From assembly GCF_037204085.1 (NCBI RefSeq), contig NZ_JBBCBW010000021.1:39864-103863 (forward strand): DNA of 64,000 bases, written 5' to 3'. Below are positions 17,609 through 25,915 of this stretch, piece by piece. The position numbers were made by a program, and so were the translations under genes. Numbering within the stretch: position 1 is the stretch's first letter; each line of letters opens with the position of its first letter. The DNA comes from Variovorax sp037204085 (GTDB lineage Bacteria > Pseudomonadota > Gammaproteobacteria > Burkholderiales > Burkholderiaceae_C). Under the pieces are notes generated by a model. It made no database searches and was not told where the DNA came from. It was given only the letters and a program-made list of their open reading frames with translations.

Positions 17609-18683
17609 TGCCTGATACCTTCTGGTTGGGTTCGCAATATCTGGAGACGAGGCGCGCCATCCGGGGCGCCAGCATCGTGACGACGATGAGCCGCGTCACC
17701 TGCACCGCAAGAATCACCGGCACGGAGGCTTGCATGCCGTGAGCCACTGCCACGGCGGCATCGATGCCTCCGGGCATGATGGCGAGAAAGGCCGTGAGCG
17801 GATCGATCCCTTCGAACGAGCGAAGAATCGGCCACATCAGCGCGATGCACGATCCGATCAACAGCAGGATTCCGAAGAGCATCGCGGGCAACAGGTGAAG
17901 GCAGTCGAGCAGCATCCGCCTGTTGAAGCGCAGGCCTGCATAACAGCCGCCGAAGGCGAATGCGACTGCGGCGACCACCACAGGGATCTCGACCGCGAGG
18001 AGCCGTGCCGCGTGCAATCCGCTGCCCACGATGAGCGGCACCCAGAATGCCGCCTGCCCCCACTTCGTTGCCATGGCCACGGCCACGCCCACGGCGATGA
18101 GCCCCGCAAGGGTTGCGGCCACATCGAGAGACACCGCACCGGAGAGGAACACGGTTGCCGGCGGCGAAGCGGCAGGCCCGCCGCCCGCACCCGCGAGCCC
18201 CGCAACCGCGATGGCCGTCAACGTCACACAGACGATGCGAAGCTGCTGCATCAGGGCGATCACGCGAGGGTCCGCCCCTCGCTGCTCCCCGAGCATCATC
18301 ATCGTCGAGGCGGCACCCGGCGACAGCCCCCATATCGCCGATTGGCCCGGCAGCCACCCACGGCGCGTGAACACCACGGCAATGACGCTCGCAGCCGCAA
18401 TGCTCAAGACGTTCACGGCCAATACCACTGCCCAGTGATCTGCAATCAGTTTGAGCAAGTCCCAGCTGACCACAGAAGCGACCATGCAGCCGAGGACCGC
18501 CTGAACGGGCAGGAAGATGGCGGGCTTCAGCTGCAGGCCCGCTCCGCTCAACGCGAAACCCATGGCCACGAGCATCGGGCCCAGCAGCACGGCACCGGGA
18601 ACATGAAGCGCTCGAAGCAACACCACTGACACCGCAGCGCCGGCTGTCAGGAGAGCCCATAGGAAGATTTTCTTGAGTGGCAT
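17589..18683 (-). CDS. AbrB-family membrane protein (duplicated AbrB domain)
   Basis: 364 residues with about ten membrane helices arranged as two similar halves, each with a PGA/PGG-containing loop (LSPGAASTMMMLGEQRG in the first; IMPGGIDAAVAVAHGM in the second). This is the Gram-negative AbrB-duplication family, often mislabelled as a transcription regulator or ammonia monooxygenase. It is a membrane protein, probably a transporter or permease-like partner. It sits between DUF4387 and the MFS gene in the operon. Confidence 0.85.
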   Translation of the reverse strand: MPLKKIFLWALLTAGAAVSVVLLRALHVPGAVLLGPMLVAMGFALSGAGLQLKPAIFLPVQAVLGCMVASVVSWDLLKLIADHWAVVLAVNVLSIAAASVIAVVFTRRGWLPGQSAIWGLSPGAASTMMMLGEQRGADPRVIALMQQLRIVCVTLTAIAVAGLAGAGGGPAASPPATVFLSGAVSLDVAATLAGLIAVGVAVAMATKWGQAAFWVPLIVGSGLHAARLLAVEIPVVVAAVAFAFGGCYAGLRFNRRMLLDCLHLLPAMLFGILLLIGSCIALMWPILRSFEGIDPLTAFLAIMPGGIDAAVAVAHGMQASVPVILAVQVTRLIVVTMLAPRMARLVSRYCEPNQKVSGNGRTKS

Positions 18684-18737
18684 GGATCGTCGCCAGCGCG
18701 CTTGCCGCAGCCGGTGCCCGCTTGAGCCGGTTACCGC

Positions 18738-19049
18738 TCAGTTGTTGAGTTCGATGTCGAGCAAGCGCACGTATTGCTGACCCGAATGCATGTCGCGCTC
18801 GACCATTCCTCCCTGTGGGGTAGACCGGGGAAAAGAGATCTTCACCACATGCAGGGAGTCGACCGGAATGCGCTTGACCAGCGCCGGATCTGCTCCATAC
18901 AGCCGATGGAAGAGTTCCGCAGACAACTCTTCGCAGTCCCGGTATTTGCGATACTTTTCTTCTCCATCGAAGAAGAGGTCCACCGTGACCCAGAACGGGC
19001 CGGCGACCTTGGAGCGGATGTGGTGACAGACTTCGCGCAGCTTGGGCAT
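18738..19049 (-). CDS. DUF4387 protein
   Basis: 103 residues with no signal peptide or membrane segment. Conserved-looking stretches are LREVCHHIRSKVAGPFWVTVDLFFD and QYVRLLDIELN. This matches DUF4387 proteins, which are usually encoded directly after AtuA-family genes, as here with a 22-base gap. It may be a small subunit of that enzyme (inference). Confidence 0.85.
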   Translation of the reverse strand: MPKLREVCHHIRSKVAGPFWVTVDLFFDGEEKYRKYRDCEELSAELFHRLYGADPALVKRIPVDSLHVVKISFPRSTPQGGMVERDMHSGQQYVRLLDIELNN

Positions 19050-19071
19050 GAGGGGTTCCTTCTTGTTGGGT

Positions 19072-20463
19072 TCAGGCGGCAGTTGCGTTGTCGTCGCTGT
19101 CGAGCCAGGCCGTGCGGACCAGCGACAACGGGTCGTCGATAGCGACGACGTGGTTCAGCTTGAACTCGAAGACCTGGCCGCGCGGAACATCGGCCGGGCT
19201 GAAGGCGAAACCATAGCTGGGCAGCTCCTTGTTCATCACCATCGGGTAGTGAAAGAAGTAGGGATTGCATGCGTGCGCAATCGCGTTGGCGAGCTCCTGT
19301 GTGCTTGCCGTGGCGACCAGCAGCACGCCGATCTCTCGCGGCGGTGGAACATTCACCGGCACGTCTCCGCTCACGGCGTTCCAGCCGTACATACGCAGCG
19401 ATATGTGGAACTCACCGAGCTCCTCCGCCGGAATCGACTTGCGGGTGCGTTCGTAGAGCGCCGCCAGCAGCCGGTCGTGGAACGCATTGACGTCGTTGAG
19501 CACGTCGGGGTCCTGGATGCCGATCAGCATCAGCGTCTGGTAGTTGCCGGCCGCCGCTCCTTCGAGCTTCATCGTGTAGGGCTGCGCTACCCATTGGGCG
19601 CCTTGCGCGCGCACCGCGCGCTCGCCGAGTTGCGCATAGGTGGCACCGCTCACGTCCAGGATGCCGCCGGGCTCGTGCAGGTAGTGGGGGTCGCTGTTTT
19701 CATACAGCATGTGCTTGGACACGCTGTGCGGCGTACACCGGTTGGTCGTGGACAAAGGTTCCACCTCGAAACCGTGTTCATCGATGGTCAGCAGAACGCC
19801 GGATCCGTCGGCAGGGTTGAGGCAGCACTGGGCGCCGCATTCCGCAATCTTGCCGGCGTGCCACGAGGCGCCCCACGGCGCGCCTTTCCAGATCGGGTAG
19901 CTGGCCAGAACGGCGGTGTCAGTGGCTCTTCCGCCAATGATGACGTCCGCGCCCGCCTCGAGTGCGGCAACGAAGGGCTCCACGCCCATCAAGCCGACGA
20001 TGTGCTCGCACGCATCGACCGTTGAGTCTTCCAATGGGCCCAGCGGCGGCAACGGCCGAACTTTGCCGTGCCGGTTGAACGCCTTGATCGTGGCTTTGTC
20101 CTGTTCGGAGTAGAGCAGCGCGACCTTTGGCGAGATGCCGAGCTCCCGGATGAGTTCCACCAGAATGTCCCGGGTCCAGTCGACGTTGAGATCTCCGCCA
20201 GCTTGCCCCGCGGTGCCCACGATGATCGGAATGCCGGTTTTGGCGTGGGCGCGCAGCAGGATGCCCAGGTCGCGCTTGACCGCGCCGCGGTTGTTCTTGG
20301 ACTTGCCCAGCGCGAGGTAGGCCGCGCCACTGTCGGTGGAGCCGGCGTCCGTCGCAATGACGTTGGCGCCCTGGGCCAGCCCATATTCGATTTCGCTCTC
20401 GCGGACCCCTGAACCCAGGGAGCCGCAAGGCACCAGTACCTTCACGCGACCTTGCAGCGCCAT
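19072..20463 (-). CDS. AtuA-family (DUF1446) protein, acyclic-terpene-utilisation-like
   Basis: 463 residues from the ATG at 20463; a longer frame from 20538 would run through the divergent promoter. Family features are VLVPCGSLGSG near the start, ATDAGSTDSGAAYLALGK, GGDLNVDWTRDI and ADVIIGGRATDTAVLASYP. AtuA is needed for citronellol/geraniol catabolism in Pseudomonas, but its reaction is poorly defined and many homologues act in other pathways. None of the other atu genes is nearby, so terpene use should not be assumed. It is the first gene of the operon facing away from the GntR regulator. Confidence 0.85.
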   Translation of the reverse strand: MALQGRVKVLVPCGSLGSGVRESEIEYGLAQGANVIATDAGSTDSGAAYLALGKSKNNRGAVKRDLGILLRAHAKTGIPIIVGTAGQAGGDLNVDWTRDILVELIRELGISPKVALLYSEQDKATIKAFNRHGKVRPLPPLGPLEDSTVDACEHIVGLMGVEPFVAALEAGADVIIGGRATDTAVLASYPIWKGAPWGASWHAGKIAECGAQCCLNPADGSGVLLTIDEHGFEVEPLSTTNRCTPHSVSKHMLYENSDPHYLHEPGGILDVSGATYAQLGERAVRAQGAQWVAQPYTMKLEGAAAGNYQTLMLIGIQDPDVLNDVNAFHDRLLAALYERTRKSIPAEELGEFHISLRMYGWNAVSGDVPVNVPPPREIGVLLVATASTQELANAIAHACNPYFFHYPMVMNKELPSYGFAFSPADVPRGQVFEFKLNHVVAIDDPLSLVRTAWLDSDDNATAA

Positions 20464-20551
20464 GACTATTTTTTCTTTCAAGACAAATGGGGCGACCGTG
20501 TTGCCGTTCGATCCAGACCTGATGAGTGAACCGCGCAATCGATCAGAGGTG

Positions 20552-20574
20552 ATTATGTGGTCATAATGTTATGA
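20552..20574. promoter_or_regulatory. Candidate GntR operator between atuA-like and gntR genes
   Basis: Two overlapping inverted repeats: ATTATG-TGGT-CATAAT at 20552-20567 and TCATAA-TG-TTATGA at 20561-20574. They lie in the 212-base divergent promoter region, about 90 bases before the AtuA-like gene and about 100 before the regulator, as expected for an autoregulated UTRA-type GntR. Confidence 0.5.
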
Positions 20575-20675
20575 TGGCGTGCTGGTAAAAACCCGTGTGC
20601 CGAGCGGGGCGGCAGGTCGCCGGCCACCTCACCGAGAATTCGCCCTTCAGTCACGAGACAAGCCGAGAAGACACC

Positions 20676-21476
20676 ATGTCAGTGATCCTTCGCCGCGAAC
20701 GCGGCGACCTCTTGCATCGCCAGTTGTTCCTGGCTCTCCGGGAACAGATCAGGCGAAGCGTCTACAGGGAGGGCGAGCCGATACCCAGCGAGGACCAGTT
20801 GTGCCAGTCCTTTGGCGTTTCGCGCATCACGGTGCGTCGCGCCGTCGCGGACCTGGTGGAAGAGGGCTGGCTGGAGAAGCGCCTCGGGCGAGGCACCTTC
20901 GTCAGGCCAGCCGCGGCCAAGCCGCGCAGCCGCGGCGGCTCTACCTTCACCGAGTCGCTGGCGAAGCGGGCCAAGCAGACCAAGGTCACCGTTCTCGAAG
21001 TCTCCAGGCGTTCGCCGCCGCCGCACGTGGCAACCGCCATGGGCTTGGCTGAGGACGCGCAGGTGGTGTACGCGAGCCGGCTTCGCTCCATATCGGGCGT
21101 TCCCTTGCTCTTCGTCGACTCGTGGGTGATGCCGGAATACGCGGACACCATCACCGGCGATGCGCTCGAGGGGCGCTCGATCACCGAGATGCTGCTGTCG
21201 CAGGGCGTGCGGTTTCGATACGTGACCGAGGAGATTTCCGCTGTTGCCGCCGATCCTCATGTGGCGGCGAATCTGCACGTGCAGGTCGGCTCGCCGCTGC
21301 TCTGCGTTGCACGCCTCGTCAGCAAGGACGTGGGCAAGACGGTGATGTACCTGATGGCCTACATGACGTCGGAGCGCAGCCGTGTGGTGTTCAGCCACGA
21401 AGAGCAGGACCTTGACCGCATGTACGAGGCCAAGCTCATTCACGACGTCGATGCCTACGGCTCGGACCAGGGATGA
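20676..21476 (+). CDS. GntR-family regulator with UTRA domain (HutC-like)
   Basis: 266 residues from the ATG at 20676. Winged-helix domain at about 8-75 (LRRERGDLLHRQLFLALREQI, then SFGVSRITVRRAVADLVEEGWLEKRLGRGTF). UTRA ligand-binding domain from about 100 to the end (VYASRLRSISGVPLLFVDSWVMPE). It is divergent from the AtuA/DUF4387/AbrB/MFS operon and probably represses it until a pathway metabolite is bound. Confidence 0.92.
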   Translation: MSVILRRERGDLLHRQLFLALREQIRRSVYREGEPIPSEDQLCQSFGVSRITVRRAVADLVEEGWLEKRLGRGTFVRPAAAKPRSRGGSTFTESLAKRAKQTKVTVLEVSRRSPPPHVATAMGLAEDAQVVYASRLRSISGVPLLFVDSWVMPEYADTITGDALEGRSITEMLLSQGVRFRYVTEEISAVAADPHVAANLHVQVGSPLLCVARLVSKDVGKTVMYLMAYMTSERSRVVFSHEEQDLDRMYEAKLIHDVDAYGSDQG

Positions 21477-21563
21477 TCCTTCGCGCCGCCGGTGCCGGTA
21501 AGAGTTCGGTAAGACGATCGCGCAGACGATCGAAGCCCCCTTACAACCCTGATTGGCTCCGCC

Positions 21564-22376
21564 ATGCCGCGTGCGTCCTCGACTCCTGTCTTTCCCGTTC
21601 TTCCCTCCTTGCTTTTTGGTGTTTCGCTGGCGCTGGTTCTGCCCGCCGCGTGGGCGCAGGACAGCAGCCTTGATCAATCTCCGGACGACGTCTCTCGCTG
21701 GGGCATCGGTATCGCCGCCGGTGTCAAGCAGCAGCCATACACCGGCGCGGGCACGAAGACCCAAGGCATTCCGCTCATCTACTATGAAAACCGCTATGTA
21801 CGTGTGCTCGGTGCAGGTGCGGAACTCAAGCTGCCGAAGGTCGAGCTGGGCGCCAATTCATCTTTGTCCTTTGGTCTGCGCGCCAAGTACGGCCTCGGAG
21901 GCTACGAGCCGAGCGATGCGCCTATCCTGCAAGGCATGCAGGAGCGCAAGGGCAGCGTGTGGCTTGGCGCCGGCGTGACCTGGCGCAACGAGATTGCCGA
22001 CGTCTCGGCCGAGTGGCTCGGCGATGCTTCGGGCAAGAGCAAGGGCCAGCAGTTCCGGATCGGCGTACAGCGCGATTTTCGCGCGGGCAACTTCACGTTG
22101 ACCCCGCGCATCGAGGCCTACTGGCTGGACAAGAAATACGTCGACTACTACTACGGCGTGCGTGCCGAGGAAAGCCGCCCCGGACGTCCCGCGTACCTCG
22201 GCGCCTCGACGGTCAACACCGAAGTCGGGCTGCGCATCGGCTATTCGATCGATCGCCACCAGTCGGTGTTTGTCGATGTCAGCGCCACCCAACTGGGCAA
22301 GCAGATCAAGAACAGCCCGCTGGTCGACCGCTCGAGCCAGTCGGCGGTTTCCGCCGGCTATCTCTACCGCTTCTGA
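21564..22376 (+). CDS. MipA/OmpV-family outer-membrane protein
   Basis: 270 residues with a signal peptide (cleavage near AWAQ, about residue 31) and a 12-strand-type barrel, ending SAVSAGYLYRF with a terminal Phe. The start region WGIGIAAGVKQQPYTGAGTKTQGIPLIYYEN is typical of MipA/OmpV. A response regulator and a kinase follow within 16 bases, an arrangement common for this family. A role in envelope stress or murein hydrolase scaffolding is known for MipA but not shown here. Confidence 0.9.
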   Translation: MPRASSTPVFPVLPSLLFGVSLALVLPAAWAQDSSLDQSPDDVSRWGIGIAAGVKQQPYTGAGTKTQGIPLIYYENRYVRVLGAGAELKLPKVELGANSSLSFGLRAKYGLGGYEPSDAPILQGMQERKGSVWLGAGVTWRNEIADVSAEWLGDASGKSKGQQFRIGVQRDFRAGNFTLTPRIEAYWLDKKYVDYYYGVRAEESRPGRPAYLGASTVNTEVGLRIGYSIDRHQSVFVDVSATQLGKQIKNSPLVDRSSQSAVSAGYLYRF

Positions 22377-22391
22377 CGCAACCCGGGCCGC

Positions 22392-23078
22392 ATGAACCGC
22401 ATCGCGCTGATCGAAGACCACGACCGCATGGCCACCCTGGTGTGCAAGGCGCTGGTTGGCGCGGGCATCGAGGCCGACGTGTTCGGGCGCGTCGACGTCG
22501 CCTGGCATGCGCTGCGACGCACCCCCTATGCGGCGCTTGTGATCGACCGCGGGCTGCCCGATGGCGACGGTCTCGAGCTGGTGCGGCGGCTGCGCACCGC
22601 CGGCACGCGCACGCCGTGCTTGATGCTGACGGCAAGGGACGCCTTGCATGACCGCGTCGATGGTCTCGAGTCGGGCGCCGACGACTATCTGGTCAAGCCG
22701 TTTCCAATGGAAGAGCTGGTTGCCCGCGTGCGCGCGCTGCTGCGGCGCCCGTCCGAGCTGCAGAGCCTCTCGCCCGCCTATGCCGACATCTGTATACATC
22801 CCGAGGGCGGAACGATGGCTTGCGGCAGCGAGGCCGTCACGCTCGCATCCGCCGAGCTTCAGATCATGCTTTGCCTTGTGCGCAGCGGCGGCCAGACCGT
22901 GCGCCGCGGCGCGCTCGAATCGGCCGGGTGGGGACTCTCGGAGGCCGTGACGCCCAATGCACTCGATGTGGCGCTGCATCGCCTGCGCAAGAAGCTGCAG
23001 GCCGTGGGCTCCGTGCTGGAGATCGCCAATGTGAGAGGACGCGGCTATGCGCTTCGCGAAGCTCCGCTGGCCGCGTAG
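22392..23078 (+). CDS. OmpR-family response regulator (QseB-like)
   Basis: 228 residues. Receiver domain with IEDHDR, the phosphorylated Asp in LVIDRGLPDGDG and Lys in LVKPFPMEEL. A C-terminal winged helix follows (VTLASAELQIML, VTPNALDVALHRLRKKL, NVRGRGYALRE). It overlaps the kinase gene by 32 bases, so the two are cotranslated. Confidence 0.93.
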   Translation: MNRIALIEDHDRMATLVCKALVGAGIEADVFGRVDVAWHALRRTPYAALVIDRGLPDGDGLELVRRLRTAGTRTPCLMLTARDALHDRVDGLESGADDYLVKPFPMEELVARVRALLRRPSELQSLSPAYADICIHPEGGTMACGSEAVTLASAELQIMLCLVRSGGQTVRRGALESAGWGLSEAVTPNALDVALHRLRKKLQAVGSVLEIANVRGRGYALREAPLAA

Positions 23079-24426
23079 CCTGGGCTCGCGGCTGCTCGCA
23101 ACGTACGTCGCCGGCATCCTCGTCTGCATTCTGGTGATCGTCGTCGTGAGTGCGGCCGCGCTGCTGCTGCGCGGAGACACGTGGAACGAAGGCATCTCCA
23201 CCCATGCACGGCTGATCGGGCGGCAACTGCAGTTCGATGCGGCAGGCCGCCCGGTCGGGTTGAATGAATCGGAACTCCAGACTTGGCTGTATTCGGGCAT
23301 GGGGAAGGAGACCTCAGTCCGCGTGCTCGATGTGGCCGGCAATGTCGTGATGCCGGCCGGGCCGGGCGCATTGGCGCTGCACAAGGAGGGCAAGGCATTC
23401 GAGCCGCGCGATCATGCCTTCGATTCAGTTGCAGACGGTCTTCCGGTGCGCGTGGTCACGCACCGCGTCGATCACGAGGGCCAGCGCTGGTACGTTCAGG
23501 TGGCGGTGAGCCAGCGGCTCATCGAGCTCATGGACCGCAGCGTCGGCCTGCCGGCGCTCGGACAGGGCATTCTGGTGGCATGCCTCGCGTCGGTCCTGGT
23601 GTTTGCAGTGGCCATGCATTTCACGCTGGGCCGCATGCTCAGGCCACTGCGCGCGGCCTCCGAAAGCGCCGCACGCATCACGCCGCGCACGCTCGATGCG
23701 CGCTTGAGCGTACAGGGGCTGCCTTCGGAGATGCTGCCGCTGATCGAGGCCTTCAATCGCGCGCTCGACCGCTTGCAGACCGGCTACATCGCGCAGCAGG
23801 ATTTTCTTGCCGCGGCCGCGCACGAACTCAAGACGCCGCTCTCGCTGATTCGCGGACAAGTCGAACTGGGTGGCGACAGTGACGCGGCCTTCGACCGCGA
23901 CGCCCTGATCCGCGACGTGGACCAGATGGCTCGGCATGTGAGCCAGCTTTTGCACCTGGCCGAAGCGACGGAGTTGTGCAACTACGAGATCCGCCGTGTC
24001 GGCGCCGCCGCGCTGGTGGACGAGGTCGGCGACTATATCGGGCGGCTTGCGGTACGCCGCGAGGTGCACCTGGACTTGCGGGTGGCACCGGACGCCACGT
24101 GTTGGCAGGCGGACCGCGGCGCGCTCTTCACGCTGCTCAAGAACCTGCTGGAGAACGCGATCCAGCACTCGCCGCCGCATGGCGTGGTGCGGCTCGCGGC
24201 CGATGCGCGGCGCATTTCGATTCGTGATGAAGGGGCCGGTATTCCGGCCCGCGATTTGCCGATGATCTTCGATCGCTTCTGGCGCGGCGCGGGACGGCGC
24301 GACGAAGGCGCAGGGCTGGGGCTTGCCATATGCCAGGAGATTGCGCTCGCCCACGGCTGGCGGCTCACAGCGCATGCGGCATCGCCGGGTACGGAATTCG
24401 TGCTCGCGTTTGCGCCGGAAAGGTGA
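23047..24426 (+). CDS. Sensor histidine kinase (QseC-like)
   Basis: 459 residues. Membrane helices at about 15-42 and 170-195 flank a periplasmic sensor of about 125 residues. HisKA has the phosphorylated His in AAAAHELKTPLSLIRGQ. HATPase_c has NLLENAIQHSPPHG, the G1 box IRDEGAGIPARDLP and the G2 box GAGLGLAICQEIALAHG. The first residues before helix 1 contain AKLRWPRSLG, a decapeptide repeated in the small inverted ORF at 24437-24622. Confidence 0.93.
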   Translation: MRFAKLRWPRSLGSRLLATYVAGILVCILVIVVVSAAALLLRGDTWNEGISTHARLIGRQLQFDAAGRPVGLNESELQTWLYSGMGKETSVRVLDVAGNVVMPAGPGALALHKEGKAFEPRDHAFDSVADGLPVRVVTHRVDHEGQRWYVQVAVSQRLIELMDRSVGLPALGQGILVACLASVLVFAVAMHFTLGRMLRPLRAASESAARITPRTLDARLSVQGLPSEMLPLIEAFNRALDRLQTGYIAQQDFLAAAAHELKTPLSLIRGQVELGGDSDAAFDRDALIRDVDQMARHVSQLLHLAEATELCNYEIRRVGAAALVDEVGDYIGRLAVRREVHLDLRVAPDATCWQADRGALFTLLKNLLENAIQHSPPHGVVRLAADARRISIRDEGAGIPARDLPMIFDRFWRGAGRRDEGAGLGLAICQEIALAHGWRLTAHAASPGTEFVLAFAPER

Positions 24427-24436
24427 AGCGTAGGGT

Positions 24437-24622
24437 TCAGGACCCGAAACAAAGCAGCAACCAGAATGCGACTGCGCCGCTGTCGAAGAACAGCAGCACC
24501 TTGATTGCGGCCGCAATCAAGGCGAGGCTGACCAGGACGTCCAACAGGCAGGTGTCGAACAGCAATGCGCCAAGGCTTCGAGGCCAGCGGAGTTTTGCGA
24601 CGAGCATGGCTAACAGGCTCAT
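24437..24622 (-). CDS. Possible small membrane protein repeating the kinase N-terminus in inverted orientation
   Basis: 61 residues, convergent with the kinase gene 10 bases away. Near its start it has AKLRWPRSLG, identical over ten residues to residues 4-13 of the kinase. Five of the ten codons differ, all at the third position. A hydrophobic stretch follows (LVSLALIAAAIKVLLFF) and a second one ends the protein (AVAFWLLLCF). No domain is known. It may be a decayed inverted duplication of the kinase 5' end or a real small membrane protein; the synonymous-only changes favour coding. Confidence 0.4.
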   Translation of the reverse strand: MSLLAMLVAKLRWPRSLGALLFDTCLLDVLVSLALIAAAIKVLLFFDSGAVAFWLLLCFGS

Positions 24623-24738
24623 GCAGCGTGGGCGGGGTAGACAAACAGCATGGGGCTCCGGCGGTGACGAAATCCATATGCTCGGGTCACCCGCCTTACT
24701 CGCGACTTACCCCGTCCGGAGCTCCCGCAGGGGGTGCG

Positions 24739-25578
24739 TCAACGCGGCAATGCGTCAATAGACCGCAAGATGTTCCGCGTGATGTCGATGCGCTTCGGAA
24801 GGTCGTCGAGCCGGTTCGGGGTGTCGATGTTCAGGGCAAAAAACACCGGGCCGGTCGGCCATTCGATCCAACCTACCCACCAGCCGATCTTGCCGCTCCA
24901 TCCGGTTTTTCCACGAAGGACCCAGTCCTTTCCGGCCTCATTGATCAACACGTCCTTGACCAGGCGCTGATGGTCGATACGAAAACCCAGTTCATTGCGA
25001 TAGAGCTTGCGCAAGAACGCGATCTGCTCGTGGGCCGAGATGGCCAGGTCCCCTTCGACCCAGAAGGGCGCACCGCCCGTCGCGACTGAATTGCCGTAGT
25101 TGATCTGTTTCAGATAGGCGGTTTCGCGAGGAGCGCCGATCTGCTTGGCAAATCGTTCGTAGATCCAGACAGTGGAGTTGCGCATTGCAGTGCGAAGGTC
25201 CTGGTCTGCGTTCCATGCTTCAACAGAGCGTCGGACTCCGTCCCAGGAGATGCGTTGGAACTCGTCGCGCAGCACACCGGCATCGAGCGCGAAGAGGCTG
25301 TGCGGAATCTTGAAGGTGGATGCAGGCGTGTATCGACGCTGGGCGCGTTCTGCGTCATGCACATATGTCGACTCGCGTCCGCGACGAGCATCGACCACGA
25401 CTACGGTGCCTTGGACACCGGCCTCTGCGAAGAACTTGGACCAAGCGGCGCGCTCCTGAATGCCTGTGGCGGCAAGCACCGTGGGGGCAAGAAGGAACAG
25501 GGGAGAGAGGATGAGATGGCGTCGGTTCACGTTCGCGTTCGGATATTCAGTAGATCGATTTGGCAGCAGTTCGGACAT
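24739..25578 (-). CDS. Class D (OXA-type) beta-lactamase
   Basis: 279 residues. The N-terminus has a signal peptide (HLILSPLFLLAPTVLAA). A GTG at 25530 would start just before it, and the ATG at 25578 adds 16 residues. All class D motifs are present: the active-site STFK near residue 88 (Ser nucleophile, Lys to be carbamylated), STV in NSTVWIYE, YGN in INYGN, KTG in RGKTGWSG, and the WWVGW stretch. It hydrolyses beta-lactams in the periplasm; the spectrum cannot be told from motifs. No regulator or mobile element lies beside it, so it is probably a chromosomal resident gene. Confidence 0.92.
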   Translation of the reverse strand: MSELLPNRSTEYPNANVNRRHLILSPLFLLAPTVLAATGIQERAAWSKFFAEAGVQGTVVVVDARRGRESTYVHDAERAQRRYTPASTFKIPHSLFALDAGVLRDEFQRISWDGVRRSVEAWNADQDLRTAMRNSTVWIYERFAKQIGAPRETAYLKQINYGNSVATGGAPFWVEGDLAISAHEQIAFLRKLYRNELGFRIDHQRLVKDVLINEAGKDWVLRGKTGWSGKIGWWVGWIEWPTGPVFFALNIDTPNRLDDLPKRIDITRNILRSIDALPR

Positions 25579-25915
25579 TTGAAGTCGAGGAAGGTGCCTC
25601 GAAAAAAATAGAAGCGCGGCACCTTATTTCCAATGCATGGTGTGGACCACAAACTAATCTGACCCGCTGTCTATTAGCGCGCATTGAAGACGGTGGCAAT
25701 GCTAAAAGCGTGAAAAATTCCCGCTTAACGTCGGCTGTTTGAAAACCGTTTGTTCCGCTTTTTTAACAATCTTTTTGCACTAACGAATTCGACTTAAATG
25801 ATCAGTAAGTTTTGTCGGAAAGGCGACGCACACGCAGGTGTAGAGGTTTTATTTTGAAAGTCTTGTTTCTAGACTCGGCCTCGAGTTTTTACCTTATCTG
25901 CACGAGGCACAGTAC
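25579..25915. other. AT-rich divergent intergenic region
   Basis: 337 bases between the beta-lactamase and the adhesin genes, clearly richer in A and T than the surroundings (for example the runs near 25755-25775). It should hold the promoters of both genes. I see no confident -35/-10 pair or palindrome. A GAGG ribosome binding site precedes the adhesin ATG by eight bases. Confidence 0.4.

Noticed and set aside
17589..18683. Calling the AbrB-like protein a transcription regulator or an ammonia monooxygenase
   Set aside because: It is a polytopic membrane protein; both labels are known misannotations of this family.
21858..23393. 511-residue reverse frame over mipA and the response regulator
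   Set aside because: It has no domain, and it crosses three supported forward genes.
25560..25742. 60-residue forward frame before the adhesin
   Set aside because: It lies in an AT-rich promoter region with no ribosome binding site and no similarity to anything known.
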